Origin: Doryteuthis pealeii
Lineage: Eukaryota; Mollusca; Cephalopoda; Myopsida; Loliginidae
Assembly (NCBI GenBank): GCA_023376005.1
Contig: CM042147.1
Location: forward strand, 124,937,837-125,001,836
Reading direction: 5' to 3'
DNA: 64,000 nt
Positions 10,399 through 20,689 of this stretch are shown in pieces; within the stretch, counting starts at the first letter, position 1; every line of letters starts with the position of its first letter. The notes below the pieces were generated by a model. That model made no database searches, had not been told where the DNA came from, and worked only from the letters and a program-made list of their open reading frames with translations. Made by a program: the position numbers and the translations under genes.

Positions 10399-10400
<2 letters not shown>
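10061..10400 (+). mobile_element. Retrozyme-like unit bracketed by hammerhead ribozymes
   Basis: A 3' half-hammerhead at 10,061-10,083 (CCCC, GAAA, ACGCGCGT, C17 at 10,078) and a complete hammerhead at 10,356-10,396 share the same 3' segment. Predicted cleavage after GTC at 10,078 and 10,391 defines a 313-nt monomer (10,079-10,391). The monomer can fold on itself: ACCTCTGGT at 10,198-10,206 pairs with ACCAGAGGT at 10,325-10,333, and there are local hairpins such as CGAAAGTTCG. The unit is set between (TA)n tracts (10,047-10,060 and 10,401-10,438). Terminal hammerheads flanking a few hundred non-coding bases are the definition of a retrozyme; a Penelope-like pseudo-LTR is the alternative. The homologous site in copy 2 (18,222) lacks it. 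Confidence 0.75.
10356..10396 (+). ncRNA. Hammerhead ribozyme, type I, short helix III
   Basis: Helix I: CTGCA (10,356-10,360) with TGTAG (10,392-10,396), 5 bp including one G.T. Core: CTGATGA (10,361-10,367). Helix II: GGGG-TAAA-CCCC (10,368-10,379). GAAA at 10,380-10,383. Helix III: the palindrome ACGCGCGT (10,383-10,390), whose first A and last T form the required A15.1-U16.1 pair. C17 at 10,391. All conserved core bases are present. A 2-bp helix III with a 4-nt loop, or a 4-bp intermolecular one, suggests activity as a dimer, as known for hammerheads of Penelope-like elements and animal retrozymes. Confidence 0.85.
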
Positions 10401-10439
<39 letters not shown>

Positions 10440-10444
<5 letters not shown>

Positions 10445-10570
10445 AAAAAATGGAAATAAATCCGGTGGTATGTAGAAAATAGAAAAAAACAAAACAATGT
10501 ATTCCAAAAAGACAAATTTATTATAGATCGTAAAGTCGACGTTAGAACATTTCGTTTTTTTATTAAACCT
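10440..10570 (-). mobile_element. Penelope/retrozyme-like tail with half-hammerhead
   Basis: On the minus strand, ACGAAATG near 10,552-10,545 begins a 3'-half hammerhead: GAAA, then helix III ATGTT-CT-AACGT, then C as the cleavage base (near 10,533). About 100 bases follow down to (TA)n at 10,438. The 5' half (expected CTGATGA) is decayed. The layout, hammerhead then tail then (TA)n, matches the other modules listed here. Confidence 0.4.
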
Positions 10571-10574
10571 TTCT

Positions 10575-10930
10575 CATGACATTAGGATCACCCAAGCCAC
10601 TAAGACTCTCAGCCTCCGCCTTCTAGCACATATATGATAAAACGGGTTGGAGTTTGCCATAGGGAAATACGATTGGGACAATCATAGAGATGCTAGGGCT
10701 TGACATGACCAACCAGTTGATCGGAAGGGCTTCAATCTCCCGTCTAGCCTAAGTAAGGTCAGAAATCGAGTGTTGCATGTCATGGACTGCTCAGCCACCA
10801 GGATTATGTCCTTAAGCATCACGTGTCGCCACCCACGGCCAACAGGCCTCCCCATTGGTAGGGAGTCTAATCCCTCTGTTGAGATGCAGTCGGCGTATTC
10901 TACAGCCCCAGTCGACAGGGCGGGAATATT
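10575..10930 (+). mobile_element. Element X, distal part
   Basis: Blocks CTCAGCCTCCGCCTTCTAG, ATGATAAAACGGGTTGG, CATGGACTGCTCAGCC, TAAGCATCACGTGTCGCC and CAGTCGACAGG occur in the same order as in the full X copy at 24,735-25,330. Copy 2 homologue 18,236-18,525 starts later, at AGCACATATATGAT. X has no evident coding capacity. Confidence 0.75.
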
Positions 10931-11058
10931 GTTCGGTTCATGGGAATAGCATACATCATTGAATTAAGTGCATTGACACAGAAACATTATTACGTTAAAA
11001 ATCAGAGTATTTGTTGTGAAAAGCACGTCTTATTGTTTGTTTCTTTGTTTTCTTTTGT
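10930..11058. other. Short linker, nothing called
   Basis: Sequence between two X segments; shared with copy 2. Confidence 0.4.
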
Positions 11059-11690
11059 CTAACGGCATATCAACCACTGTGGATCATTTAATGCTGGCAA
11101 AGTTTTGAAAGATTCGTAGCAATATTTTGGAAGAACATTTTTAAACTCATTTTTTTTTTTTGTAAACAAATTTTCTATTTAACCTATAGATGGGACCCTA
11201 ATAGGTACTACCACTCTGTCAGAGTGGACCTGAGAGAAGTGGTCATGAAGGGCTGCCCATATTCCTATGTCTCCAGAACTGGAACCTCACCATTAGTTTA
11301 ACGTCATACCTAGGACATGAAGACCCTCGGCCACCGCCTTCTAGCCCCCATATGATAAAAAGGGTTGGGGCTTGTCATAAGAGCAATAGAGTTGAGAATG
11401 ATATAGGTACTAGGGAGTCCTGGGAATGACGTTAGACTCTATCTGATTGTGAGGTCCTAGTTCTGAAGGTCTTGGGAACGTGGAGCACCCTTCATCACCA
11501 TTGCTCTCTGGTCCACTCTGACCCGGAGTGGTAGTACCTGTTAGGGTCCCATCTATGGGTTAAATAGAAAATTGTGTTTATTAAAAAAAAAATGAGTATC
11601 GATTAAGAATGAATTTATTTCAAAACTCTGTCAGCATTAAATGACCCACCGAGGTTGGGATGCCGTAAAACAAAACAAATAAACAAACAA
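11059..11690. mobile_element. Two X heads in inverted (tail-to-tail) array
   Basis: The left end (ACGGCATATCAACC, GGATCATTTAATGC, then TCTATTTAACCTATAGATGG) is mirrored by the right end (CCATCTATGGGTTAAATAGA, then GCATTAAATGACCCACC, then GATGCCGTAAAACAAAAC). The junction is near 11,400. Inverted head pairs of X are also seen at 18,655-19,265 and 41,480-41,680, so this is a recurring arrangement rather than a chance event. Confidence 0.75.
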
Positions 11691-11708
11691 ATAATGACAG
11701 AAAGAAGA

Positions 11709-11996
11709 GGCCTAACGTAAAGTTATGGCTAACAAGCTAGTCTTGGCCCTATACCAGACTAAGTTCAAATCCTGGACAAGGCTGTTTGCATTTCATATAG
11801 CACAAATACCCTTGGGAAATGCATGAATCCAGCTATCCCTCCTTCTTGCTGTGGATGAATATTCGGGCAGTTGGGTTCTTTAACCTTGGATAGGGAACCA
11901 GTATATGAGAAGGAAAACTGATTTCACACCTGTTAAACTCCGCTGAGGAAATTAACTTTGTATCACATTCTGCTCGAGCGGAGGTGTTTGTATGTA
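11709..11996 (+). mobile_element. tRNA-derived SINE family S1
   Basis: Carries the B-box region AGTTCAAATCCTGGACAAGG, followed by the S1 body landmarks TTTCATATAGC, CCCTTGGGAAATG, CTTTAACCTTGGATAGG, CTCCGCTGAGGAAATTAAC and CTGCTCGAGCGGAGG, and ends in (TA)n. The A-box region is diverged. Copy 2: 19,320-19,605. Confidence 0.75.
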
Positions 11997-11999
11997 TAT

Positions 12000-12200
12000 A
12001 TATATATATAAAGAATGTTGTTATGGGTCCAACGAGAGAAAATTAAATGTTTTATTAAAAAATAGGGGTCCGCAAAATGGATTATGTTTTTTCTTTAAAT
12101 TTTGTATTATTATTTTACATTTGCGACACGTGTTTCAGATCTTCTGATGTCTTCTTCAGGCGACACGTGTTTCAGATCTTCTGAAGTCTTCTTCTTTAAT
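12000..12200 (-). mobile_element. Hammerhead-like tail module, tandemly doubled core
   Basis: Minus strand: CTGAAGA (12,159-12,153), a helix II AGA/TCT, GAAA (12,136-12,133), helix III palindrome ACACGTGT (12,133-12,126), C17 at 12,125, then ~120 bases to (TA)n at 11,995-12,010. The 36-bp core segment is repeated next door (12,162-12,196). The copy at 51,734-51,775 has a clean 5-bp helix I. Copy 2: 19,608-19,790. Confidence 0.55.
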
Positions 12201-12324
12201 TACCCATAGATTGATAGATAGATAGATAGATATACTAGAAAAGTCAAGTTCATGTTGATAATTATCTATAAGAAGAAGAAAGCATTTAAAGGAAGATAAT
12301 TCTGGAAGTGTGTGAGCATACATT

Positions 12325-12347
12325 TGTGTGTGTGTGTGTGTGTGTGT

Positions 12348-12376
<29 letters not shown>
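12325..12376. repeat. (GT)n microsatellite
   Basis: GT dinucleotides with one interruption. A (GATA)n tract precedes at 12,211-12,230. Confidence 0.93.
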
Positions 12377-12379
<3 letters not shown>

Positions 12380-12480
12380 GTCTTCTCTTTTTTTTGGCCT
12401 ATGAAAAAAAATAAAAGCAAACATTTATGAGAGAGTGGGTAGCTAACCTACTAATCAGATTTAGCTTCTAGGCAACCTTT

Positions 12481-12580
12481 NNNNNNNNNNNNNNNNNNNN
12501 NNNNNNNNNNNNNNNNNNNNNNNNNNNNNNNNNNNNNNNNNNNNNNNNNNNNNNNNNNNNNNNNNNNNNNNNNNNNNNNN
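12481..12580. other. Assembly gap, 100 N
   Basis: Exactly 100 Ns, the usual placeholder for a gap of unknown size. It is the junction between the two copies of duplication I. Confidence 0.99.
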
Positions 12581-12873
12581 GGAGAGAGATACCAGTCAAC
12601 CCGGTAAAGCCACTTCTAGCGAGTATATTACAGATCAATTGTTTGTTATAATTGTTATTAGATCTATATCAATAAGTTATTATCTACCTATCTGTCTATC
12701 TATCACAGTATGTTCTGATCTACATCAAGATGTGTATTTTTTCTATCTATCTCAATACTTTCTTATCTGTCTATCTCAGAATGTCCATATTTATATATTT
12801 ATCTATCTGTACTGAAAAGTTCTCAACACAACCAAAGAGACTTTTAACAATTTCTATTTTTATTTTTGAATGG

Positions 12874-12914
<41 letters not shown>

Positions 12915-13007
12915 TAATTATAACTCATTAAATGAAGGAAAAACTCTAAACTTGCTTCATTACAATAATTATTTCAACCGTATATATATATATATATATA
13001 ATATATA

Positions 13008-13053
<46 letters not shown>

Positions 13054-13194
13054 TAAGTCTCAGTGAGTTTTAGGGTAGCATAAATATTAAGTCAAGGCGC
13101 TTGGTTTATTGTCAGTTTTCTCGACTGTGTGATTATATCAAACCAAGCTTGATTTGAAAATCGCGTAGACCAGAAACTGAGTGTCAGCAAGATT

Positions 13195-13609
13195 TTTTTT
13201 TTGAAAATCCCTGTATTTTTGAAGATCCCTGTATTTTTGAAGGTCCCTGTATTTTGTAAAACCCGTCTGATGAGGCTAAAACAATATGTTTTTTTGTTGT
13301 TTGTTGTTTGTGTTTGTTTTGTTGTTGTTTTTTAATTTTTTTTTTTTTTTTTGAGTTTCTGGTTGAAATAAAATATAACGGGATGACGGATTGTTAAGTT
13401 TTTCTTTCTTTGAAAGTTGAATATTGCTCTGTATATAATCTAATTTATTGATTATCATACATTGAGCTCTTTTTAGGGATTCATAAAAATCCTTGTATAA
13501 GTATATGTTTGCACGTACAAGAGCATACAGTATGGTTGTACAGTCAGATTTCGAAGATCCCAAATAGAATCATCCCTTACAAACAGTTCTTTAGATTACC
13601 TTACACCCC

Positions 13610-13643
<34 letters not shown>

Positions 13644-13680
13644 ATATATATATATAATATATATATATATTATATAGGTG
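13195..13680 (-). repeat. Repeat family Q, second copy
   Basis: Same landmarks as 5,350-5,860. The 95-codon minus-strand frame (13,276-13,563) begins with MGSSKSDCTTILYALVR and becomes Lys/Asn-rich over the poly-T. The homologous stretch in copy 1 is interrupted. No family assignment. Confidence 0.55.
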
Positions 13681-13851
13681 CCTGCTAGAAGTCAATCGAG
13701 TGTGCACAAACTAAGCGCTGTATGGACATTTATCACTATGTTTGTGAACAGGACCTTTTGTGAGTTCACATGATTTTATATGCGAGTTCCCATGATTCGA
13801 AAGATATGGTAGAAACTAGGTGTTAAAAAAATAATATATATATATATATTA

Positions 13852-13882
<31 letters not shown>

Positions 13883-13994
13883 ATCGACGTTGAGTAGTGT
13901 TTAGTAAAAAAAAAAAAAAATTCCCACTGTATCTCTCATAATTATTTTTACATTTTTGTCATTAATTTTTTTCTCCTTCTCTATATCTAACCCC

Positions 13995-14025
<31 letters not shown>

Positions 14026-14617
14026 TCTCTCTCTCTCTCTCTCTCTCTCTCATCGCTAAATTTGATGGCGTGAGTGCATGTCTGAATAAAAAGGTGGGCG
14101 GAAAGACGCAACAATCTGAATCAAAACACATGTGCGCTCCTCCGTCTGACCCCATGTCGTCATTGCCAGTAATATAGGCTAATTAATAAGGAAAGGTCAG
14201 CCACGTACGGGGGTCTGTAAAAGTTAACCCTCGAGCCACAGGTAGGCGCTAATGCCTACAGACTGGCCCCCTGTCAATGTTGACAACGGTTATAGCAGCC
14301 TTTTTTTTTTTTTTTTTTAGTTATTACTATTGCACAAGCGGTAATGTGTTGACTCATTTACCCTCTGTCTTCTGCGCCAAACATTCTTGTTATATCTATA
14401 TTATATACCCTTTATAAGACATCGGGTATATAAACGGGGGGGGGCAGAGACATGGGATGATGATTCTTGTTTATCGCTGCTGCTGCTGCTGCTGCTTCTA
14501 ACTCGGCCGCCATATTCTTCAGGCTGACTTCTCTTCAGAATTTACTGTTAAGGTTTTGTTTGGGGTTTTTCTTTCTTGGTCCTTCCTTTTCATCGTACTT
14601 TTTTAGATAACTTGATA

Positions 14618-14761
14618 ACTAGTATTATTTGGATTATTCGGACTATTGTCCTCATTAGAAAGAAATACCTGAACAACGCCGGGGGGGGGCATATCGGCCG
14701 AAACGTTGTACAGATAACAATAAAGATGAGGACAATAGTCCGAATAATACAAATACTATTA
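14618..14761 (+). mobile_element. Long hairpin with hammerhead-like core, second copy
   Basis: Arms 14,618-14,655 and 14,727-14,761; CTGAACA at 14,669-14,675 and GAAA at 14,700-14,703. Differs from copy 1 mainly in the G homopolymer inside helix II. Confidence 0.6.
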
Positions 14762-15284
14762 ATGGTCATTCCTTGTTTTTAATAATCAATGAACAAGACT
14801 TGGTTATTTTCTGATAAGGCTTTATTTCACAACCCAGCCCATGTTGATTCAGCCGCCAGAGGAAGACCGACCCTCAGAGCCGACAATAGCGTCCACGTTC
14901 CACGAAAACTGTGTCGCTTCTGACTAACTAACTATCTCACGCCCAATCGCGCGTTTTTCAAGGGGTCAAGTAAAAAGGTTACTACTCGTCAATAACCGGC
15001 GAGTAACTTTCCACTGGATCCAGTCATTCAGAATCTAACGGACTCTGATTCAAATATACTAACTACAGGTACGTACATAATTTATAAGCTGCTTACAAAT
15101 TATGTAACATTCTGACATGCCGGGAATGAGACCTTCTCTGCCGAGATATCAGGATATAGCACTAGAGCTGGCTGAGTACAACCAGCGTGATTTTTTCTCC
15201 TTGTTTCAAGCTTTAAAAGTATATTTTTATTCCCTGCTCACCATTAAAAAAAGAAAAGAAAAATATGCTAATTAATGTGTGAGA

Positions 15285-15390
15285 TATTCAAAATCAACGG
15301 ATTTTGCCGATGGCAATGAATGATAGGGACGGTTGTCGAGAGATTGCCATGGATGTCCGTGCTGCTAGCACGACATAATAATGATGATGA
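15285..15390 (+). mobile_element. RTE-like LINE, 3' end remnant
   Basis: Codons for NDRDGCREIAMDVRAASTT and a stop (TAA), then (ATG)n. This matches the C-terminal end seen in the other RTE remnants of the window, and is cleaner than its homologue at 7,441. Confidence 0.65.
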
Positions 15391-15434
15391 TAAGGAAAAA
15401 AAGATTAATGACCTATTGTCGGTATCACCTGGAC

Positions 15435-15645
15435 AGTGAGAGTGTGTTCCTCCTTTTCTATAGCGCTAGACCTGGGAGGTTCTTTTGCGTCTGAGGTCGA
15501 GCGCTAAACCTACCATCAGCTCTCCCATTATAACCCATTGATCCAAGTTGTGGTACTCATGCGTTGATTTGGTGAGGGCCAGTATCGAACCCGGAACCTT
15601 TTGCTTCCAAGGTGGATGTTCTAACAACTGAGATAGATCAACTAA
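15435..15645 (-). mobile_element. tRNA-derived SINE family S2, second copy
   Basis: Homologue of 7,580-7,785 with the same truncated, mutated tRNA-like head. Confidence 0.7.
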
Positions 15646-15895
15646 TTTACTATATTTATACGTAAAGAGTGCTCAATATCATTGATAGAGCATGTATATC
15701 TGTTAGGGTAGCGAAGAAACAAAGTCAATGGAAGATCGCATTGGTGAAAAACTGTCTGTTACCAAGAGAGAGAGAGACAGGGAGACAGAGAGACAGAGAG
15801 ACAGAGAGAGAGAGAGGGAGAGAGAGAGGGGGGATATAGATTGATATACAGGGACCAAGATTTATATATACATAATAACGTAGATAAATAAGAAC

Positions 15896-15944
<49 letters not shown>

Positions 15945-15947
15945 CAT

Positions 15948-16190
15948 CCTTTCTTCAGATTTCAAATTTTGAACAGACTGATAAACAAGGACTATCACTT
16001 GCTTTTCTCGTTATTCTGTGATAAAAAATTTTTATCACCTTCCTTATACCAAAAAATGCCCTGAAGACGATCTATTTAATAGATCGAAACACTGCAGCGT
16101 CGGCCAATACACTTACCACTCAACTTATTTAAACCTGTGTTTTTTCAATTTTCTTAATATACTACATACCGTTGGCTTCACTTCCATCTC

Positions 16191-16195
<5 letters not shown>
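15948..16195 (+). mobile_element. Hammerhead-bearing module inserted in (TA)n
   Basis: About 250 bp lying inside a (TA)n tract that is uninterrupted in copy 1 (7,993-8,034). The core is at 16,058-16,104: CTGAAGA (16,061-16,067), one extra C, helix II GATCTA-TTTAA-TAGATC (6 bp), GAAA (16,086-16,089), near-palindrome ACACTGCAGCGT (16,089-16,100), C17 at 16,101 (GTC cleavage triplet). Helix I is GCC/GGC. About 90 bases then lead to (TA)n. The upstream 110 bases have an open frame but no recognisable domain. Confidence 0.65.
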
Positions 16196-16226
<31 letters not shown>

Positions 16227-16404
16227 TAGATAGATATATAGAGAGAAAGTGAGAGATAGATAAATAGATAGATATGTATATATGAAAAAGGGATGACTTA
16301 CCGGTGAAATTTGTCTCAATAATTAGTTGATACAAGTTTCACCATGATAAGTCAGCGTTATAACAAATATAAAGTGCTTAATACATAAGTAGAGCGAATT
16401 TATT

Positions 16405-16620
16405 ATTATAGTATGTACAGAAATAACCTACTCGAGTTTCCCCATAAGGATCTTCAGGGTTAAACCCACTGAATTAATCAAGATATTGATTAATTACAGC
16501 TAACTGCAGGAGTTTATGTTGTAGTTATGACCAATAGCTTGATTAATTCAGTGGATTTAACCCTGAAGATCCTTATGGTGAAACTCGAGTAGGTTATTTC
16601 TGTACATACTATAATAGATA
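16405..16620. mobile_element. Palindromic element with paired hammerhead-like motifs, second copy
   Basis: The right-arm motif is better kept than in copy 1: TAACC (16,558-16,562), CTGAAGA (16,563-16,569), GAAA (16,580-16,583), palindrome ACTCGAGT (16,583-16,590), A17 and GGTTA (16,592-16,596). Confidence 0.65.
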
Positions 16621-17231
16621 GATAGATAGATTGATAGATATGTGTATGCATGAGATTAATTTTCTATCTATCACTGGCCCATCCCACAATTTTTTTTTTC
16701 ATCTTATATTTCTTGTCCGTTTTTTTTTTCTTTTCTTTCTTTCTTCTTCTAACTTTCCTCCCCTCCCTTCGTTTCTTTTTCCCTATTTCTTCCTCTCTTT
16801 CGTTCTTCCCTCCTCTCATCCGTCCTCCCCTTCTTCCGTCCCCCCCCTCCCGTCCTTCCTTCTATTTTTCTCGTTCGTGGGAAAGAGTGGATAACAGAGG
16901 TGATTCAAGATCACCTGCTGGTATCAAATACATCACACACCTATTTTACCCTACGCCACACCCCAGCTACACGCCTTTTTTTTTTTTTTTTACCTATTCC
17001 CCCTCGACCCACACCCCACCCTTGGCTATAACCTCCAACCTCATCAAAAGTGTTGAGTTTTATAAATGCACACACACGCGCGTGCGCGCTCGCACACACT
17101 CATACACTTACAGTAGAACTTTGACTTACGAGTTTCCCAAGTTACGAGTTGTCATTTGGTCGATTTTTGCTTTGTGATGCGAGCTGAAATTGGCTAAACT
17201 TGCCAATCGGTCGGAAAATTAAAACATATTA

Positions 17232-17403
17232 CAGGGCGACCCAGAAAAAAACAAAAAAACAGAACCCAAATTATTTATTTATTTTCCCATTAAACTAACC
17301 CTAAACCCCAAATACAAACCCTACCCTAACCCATAACCCCTCTAGTTAAAATTAACAGTTTCATTACAAAATTTTTGAGTTCTGTTTTTTTTGGGTCACA
17401 CTA
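17232..17403 (+). mobile_element. MITE family T, second copy
   Basis: Homologue of 9,041-9,215. The left TIR reads CAGGGCGACCCAGAAAAA. Confidence 0.72.
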
Positions 17404-17568
17404 ATTTTCCGACCGATTTGCAAGTTTAGCATTATAAAATTGAAGGTAAAAAATAACAAAAAATTAGGCTGGGTGGAACAGTTTATTTCACTGGGTGGGG
17501 GGGGGGGGGTGATTTGATATAGGGATCAAATTAAACTGGTAAGTCAAGGTACCACTTATATATATTTG

Positions 17569-17890
17569 TCTACTATTATACTAAAGATGAGCGAATCAAT
17601 TTTTGTCTCCTTAAGGCTTTTTTACTGTTTAGTTTAATGACATGAAAGTTATACTAAATTATTCCTTCGTTTTACGATTGAGTTATGTTTGAACAAAGAT
17701 TGGTTTTAATTAGTCGTAATATGCAATTAAGTAAAAAACTGACCCGTCTCTTACTCACATTCTGCCTGTCGCTTTTACCTTCTCTGTGTATATCTTGATT
17801 ACCTCGTCGTTATATAGGTTAGTTTTTCAATGAATGGAGAGAGAGAGACAGACAGACAGATAGACAGAGGGAGGGAGACAGAGGGAAAGA

Positions 17891-17927
<37 letters not shown>

Positions 17928-18221
17928 TGGAGGGTTTGAAACGGATTTGTATGTTAAGTTTCTTAAGCAGCCAACCCAATCAACATCTTGGCTCTTAATA
18001 AATTTAAATTAGATCAAACGTTCCCTTTCTTAGAAATCTTACAAAATGATTTTAATGTTTTTTTGGGCTTTTTTTGTGTTTTTTTTTTTTTTACATTTTT
18101 TTCATTCTCAGGCCATAATAATTTTTTTGAAATTTTATTCGCTTTGCAAACTCATTTTTCCCTAATCCCAATTATCTACACAGAGCTCATTGGGTGACCC
18201 AACGGGTCACGTTTAGTCTAG
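17569..18221 (+). mobile_element. Helitron-like element, family Y, second copy
   Basis: 3' hairpin GTGACCC/GGGTCAC at 18,194-18,210 and CTAG at 18,218-18,221, followed directly by (TA)n and then a shortened X. The retrozyme-like unit present after this Helitron in copy 1 is absent. Confidence 0.65.
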
Positions 18222-18235
18222 TATATATATATATG

Positions 18236-19265
18236 ATAGCACATATATGATAAAACGGGTTGGGGTTTGCCATAGGGAAATACGATTGGGACAATCATAG
18301 AGATGCTAGGGCTTGACATGACCAACCAGTTGATCGGAAGCGCTTCAATCTCCCATCTAACCTAAGTAAGGTCCGAAATTGAGTGTTGCATGTCATGGAC
18401 TGCTCATCTACCAGGTCCTTAAGCATCACGTGTCGCCACCCACGGCCAACAGGCCTCCCCATTGGTAGGGAGTCTGAGATGCATTCGGCGTATTCTACAA
18501 CCCCAGTCGACAGGGCGGGAATATTGTCCGGTTCATGGGAAAAGCATTCATCATTGAATTAAGTGCATTGACACAGAAACATTATTACGTTAAAAATCAG
18601 AGTATTTGTTGTGAAAAGCACTTCTTATTGTTTGTTTTTTTGTTTTCTTTTGTTTAACGGCATATCAACCACTGTGGATCATTTAATGCCGGCAAAGTTT
18701 TGAAAGATTCGTAGCAATATTTTGGAAGAACATCTTTAAACTCTTTTTTTTTTTTTTGTAAACAAATTTTCTATTTAACCTATAGATGGGACTCTAATAG
18801 GTACTACCACTCCGAGTCAGAGTGGACCTGGGAGAAGTAGTGATGAAGGGCTGCCCATATTCCTATGTCTCCAGAACTGGAACCTCACCATTAGTTTAAC
18901 GTCATACCTAGGACATGAAGACCCTCAGCCACCGCCTTCTAGCCCCCATATGATAAAAAGGGTTGGGGCTTGCCATAAGAGCAATAGAGTTGAGACAATG
19001 ATATAGGTACTAGGGAGTCCTGGGAATGACGTTAGACTCTATCTGATTGTGAGGTCCTAGTTCTGAAGGTCTGGGGAACGTGGGGCACCCCTTCATCACC
19101 ATTGCTCCCTGGTCCACTCCGACCCGGAGTCGTAGTACCTATTAGGGTCCCATCTATGGGTTAAATAGAAAAATGTGTTTATAAAAAAATTGAGTATCCA
19201 TTAAGAACGAATTTATTTCAAAACTTTGTCAGCATTAAATGACCCACCGAGGTTGATATGCCGTA
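18236..19265. mobile_element. Element X distal part plus inverted X heads, second copy
   Basis: 18,236-18,525 equals 10,620-10,925; 18,655-19,265 equals 11,059-11,690. X starts abruptly at AGCACATATATGAT, lacking ~45 bp that copy 1 keeps. This suggests copy 2 carries a deletion here. Confidence 0.72.
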
Positions 19266-19319
19266 AAACAAAACAAATAAGCAAACAAATAATGACAGAA
19301 AGAATAGGCCTAACGTAAA

Positions 19320-19790
19320 GTTATGGCTAACAACCTAGTCTTGGCCCTATACCAGACTCAGTTCAAATCCTGGACAAGGCTGTTTGCATTTCATATAGCA
19401 CAAATACCCTTGGGAAATGTATGAATCCAGCTATCCCTCCTTCTTGCTGTGGATGAATATTCGGGTAGTTGGGTCCTTTAACCTTGGATAGGGAACCAGT
19501 ATATGAGAAGGAAAACTGATTTCACACCTGTTAAACTCCGCTGAGGAAATTAACTTTGTATCACATTCTGCTCGAGCGGAGGTGTTTGTATATATATATA
19601 TAAAGTGTTTTTATGGGTCCAAGACAGAAAATGAAATGTTTTATAAAAAAGAAGGTCCGCAAAATGGATTATGTTTTTTCTTTCAATTTTTTATTATTAT
19701 TTTACATTTGCGACACGTGTTTCAGATCTTCTGATGTCTTCTTCAGGCGACACGTGTTTCAGATCTTCTGATGTCTTATTCTTTAATTAC
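19320..19790. mobile_element. SINE S1 followed by hammerhead-like tail module, second copy
   Basis: S1 occupies 19,320-19,605 (+). The tail module on the minus strand occupies 19,608-19,790, with ACACGTGT palindromes and CTGAAGA in two adjacent partial copies. Then (TA)n and (GATA)n to 19,862. Confidence 0.65.
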
Positions 19791-19863
<73 letters not shown>

Positions 19864-19957
19864 TACTAGAAAAGTCAAGTTCCTGTTAACAATTATCTAT
19901 GAAGAAGAAGAAAGCACTTAAAGGAAGATAATTCTGGAAGTGTGTACGCATGCCTCT

Positions 19958-20012
<55 letters not shown>

Positions 20013-20229
20013 GGTTTTTTTTTATTTTTGGCCTAAGAAACAAAAAAAATAAAAGCAAACATTTATTGAGAGAGTGGGTAGCTAACCTACTAATCAGATT
20101 TAGCAACCTTCGCACTGAATGTGTTTTCCAGTAATAAGATAAGCATTAGATTTCGTATTTATCAGAATGATATAACAAGGGAGATAAATCTTCCGATATT
20201 TTAACGAACTCTCTGTTAAACCAATCAGA

Positions 20230-20575
20230 GAGGTTAGTTTAACAGTTGATTTTTTTCCAGAGATGTGTTAAATCTTTTCGCCATTACCATCGCCGAAAAC
20301 ATTCAGCTATACATTTCTTCTTCTTCTACTTCTTCTTCTTCTTCTTCTTCTTCTGCAATTTAAAGCTTCTCTTTAAAGCTTCTTTTTTTCCTTCTTCCTT
20401 CTTCCTCTTTCTTCTTTTTATCTTCTTCTTCTACTTCTATATTCACAAACCTTCTTTTCTTTTTTTTCTACTATTCTTTCTCAATGTCATTTTTATTCGT
20501 TTTATTTTTCCTCTTTTTTATTTGCTTTTACTTTGGTTTCTTTCGTTTCATTTGGTTTCTTCAACATTCATGGTT
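20230..20575. repeat. Polypyrimidine (CTT-rich) tract
   Basis: About 300 bp dominated by CTT and CTTTT. The 111-codon frame here is Phe-rich low complexity and is not a gene. Confidence 0.88.
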
Positions 20576-20689
20576 ATCTAATGCCAAAGCTGTCCTTGTA
20601 GAAGAACAGTAGTGGTACTATTTAACCTATAATTAAATGGGGGTATGCGGTGGTTCATACCTTTCCTAAGGATTATAGTCCGAAAGTGA

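Larger units (their letters stand above)
4380..12480. repeat. 8-kb duplication I, copy 1
   Basis: This segment is collinear with 12,581-20,110 (offset ~8,180-8,200 bp up to the two copies' indels). It runs up to the first base of the N gap, and the second copy starts right after the gap. Nucleotide identity looks high, with scattered substitutions and microsatellite length changes. Large differences: a foldback half-copy at ~4,756-4,925 present only here, a hammerhead-bearing module at ~10,050-10,620 present only here, and another at ~15,948-16,195 present only in copy 2. Two haplotypes scaffolded in series explain this better than a tandem duplication, because the break falls exactly at the gap. 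Confidence 0.85.
12581..20110. repeat. 8-kb duplication I, copy 2
   Basis: Collinear with 4,380-12,480. Contents in order: family Q (13,195-13,680), hammerhead hairpin (14,618-14,761), RTE 3' end, SINE S2, hammerhead insertion (15,948-16,195), palindrome (16,405-16,620), MITE T (17,232-17,403), Helitron Y (17,569-18,221), X (18,236-18,525), X inverted pair (18,655-19,265), SINE S1 (19,320-19,605) and tail module (19,608-19,790). It continues past the point where copy 1 is cut by the gap. Confidence 0.85.
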
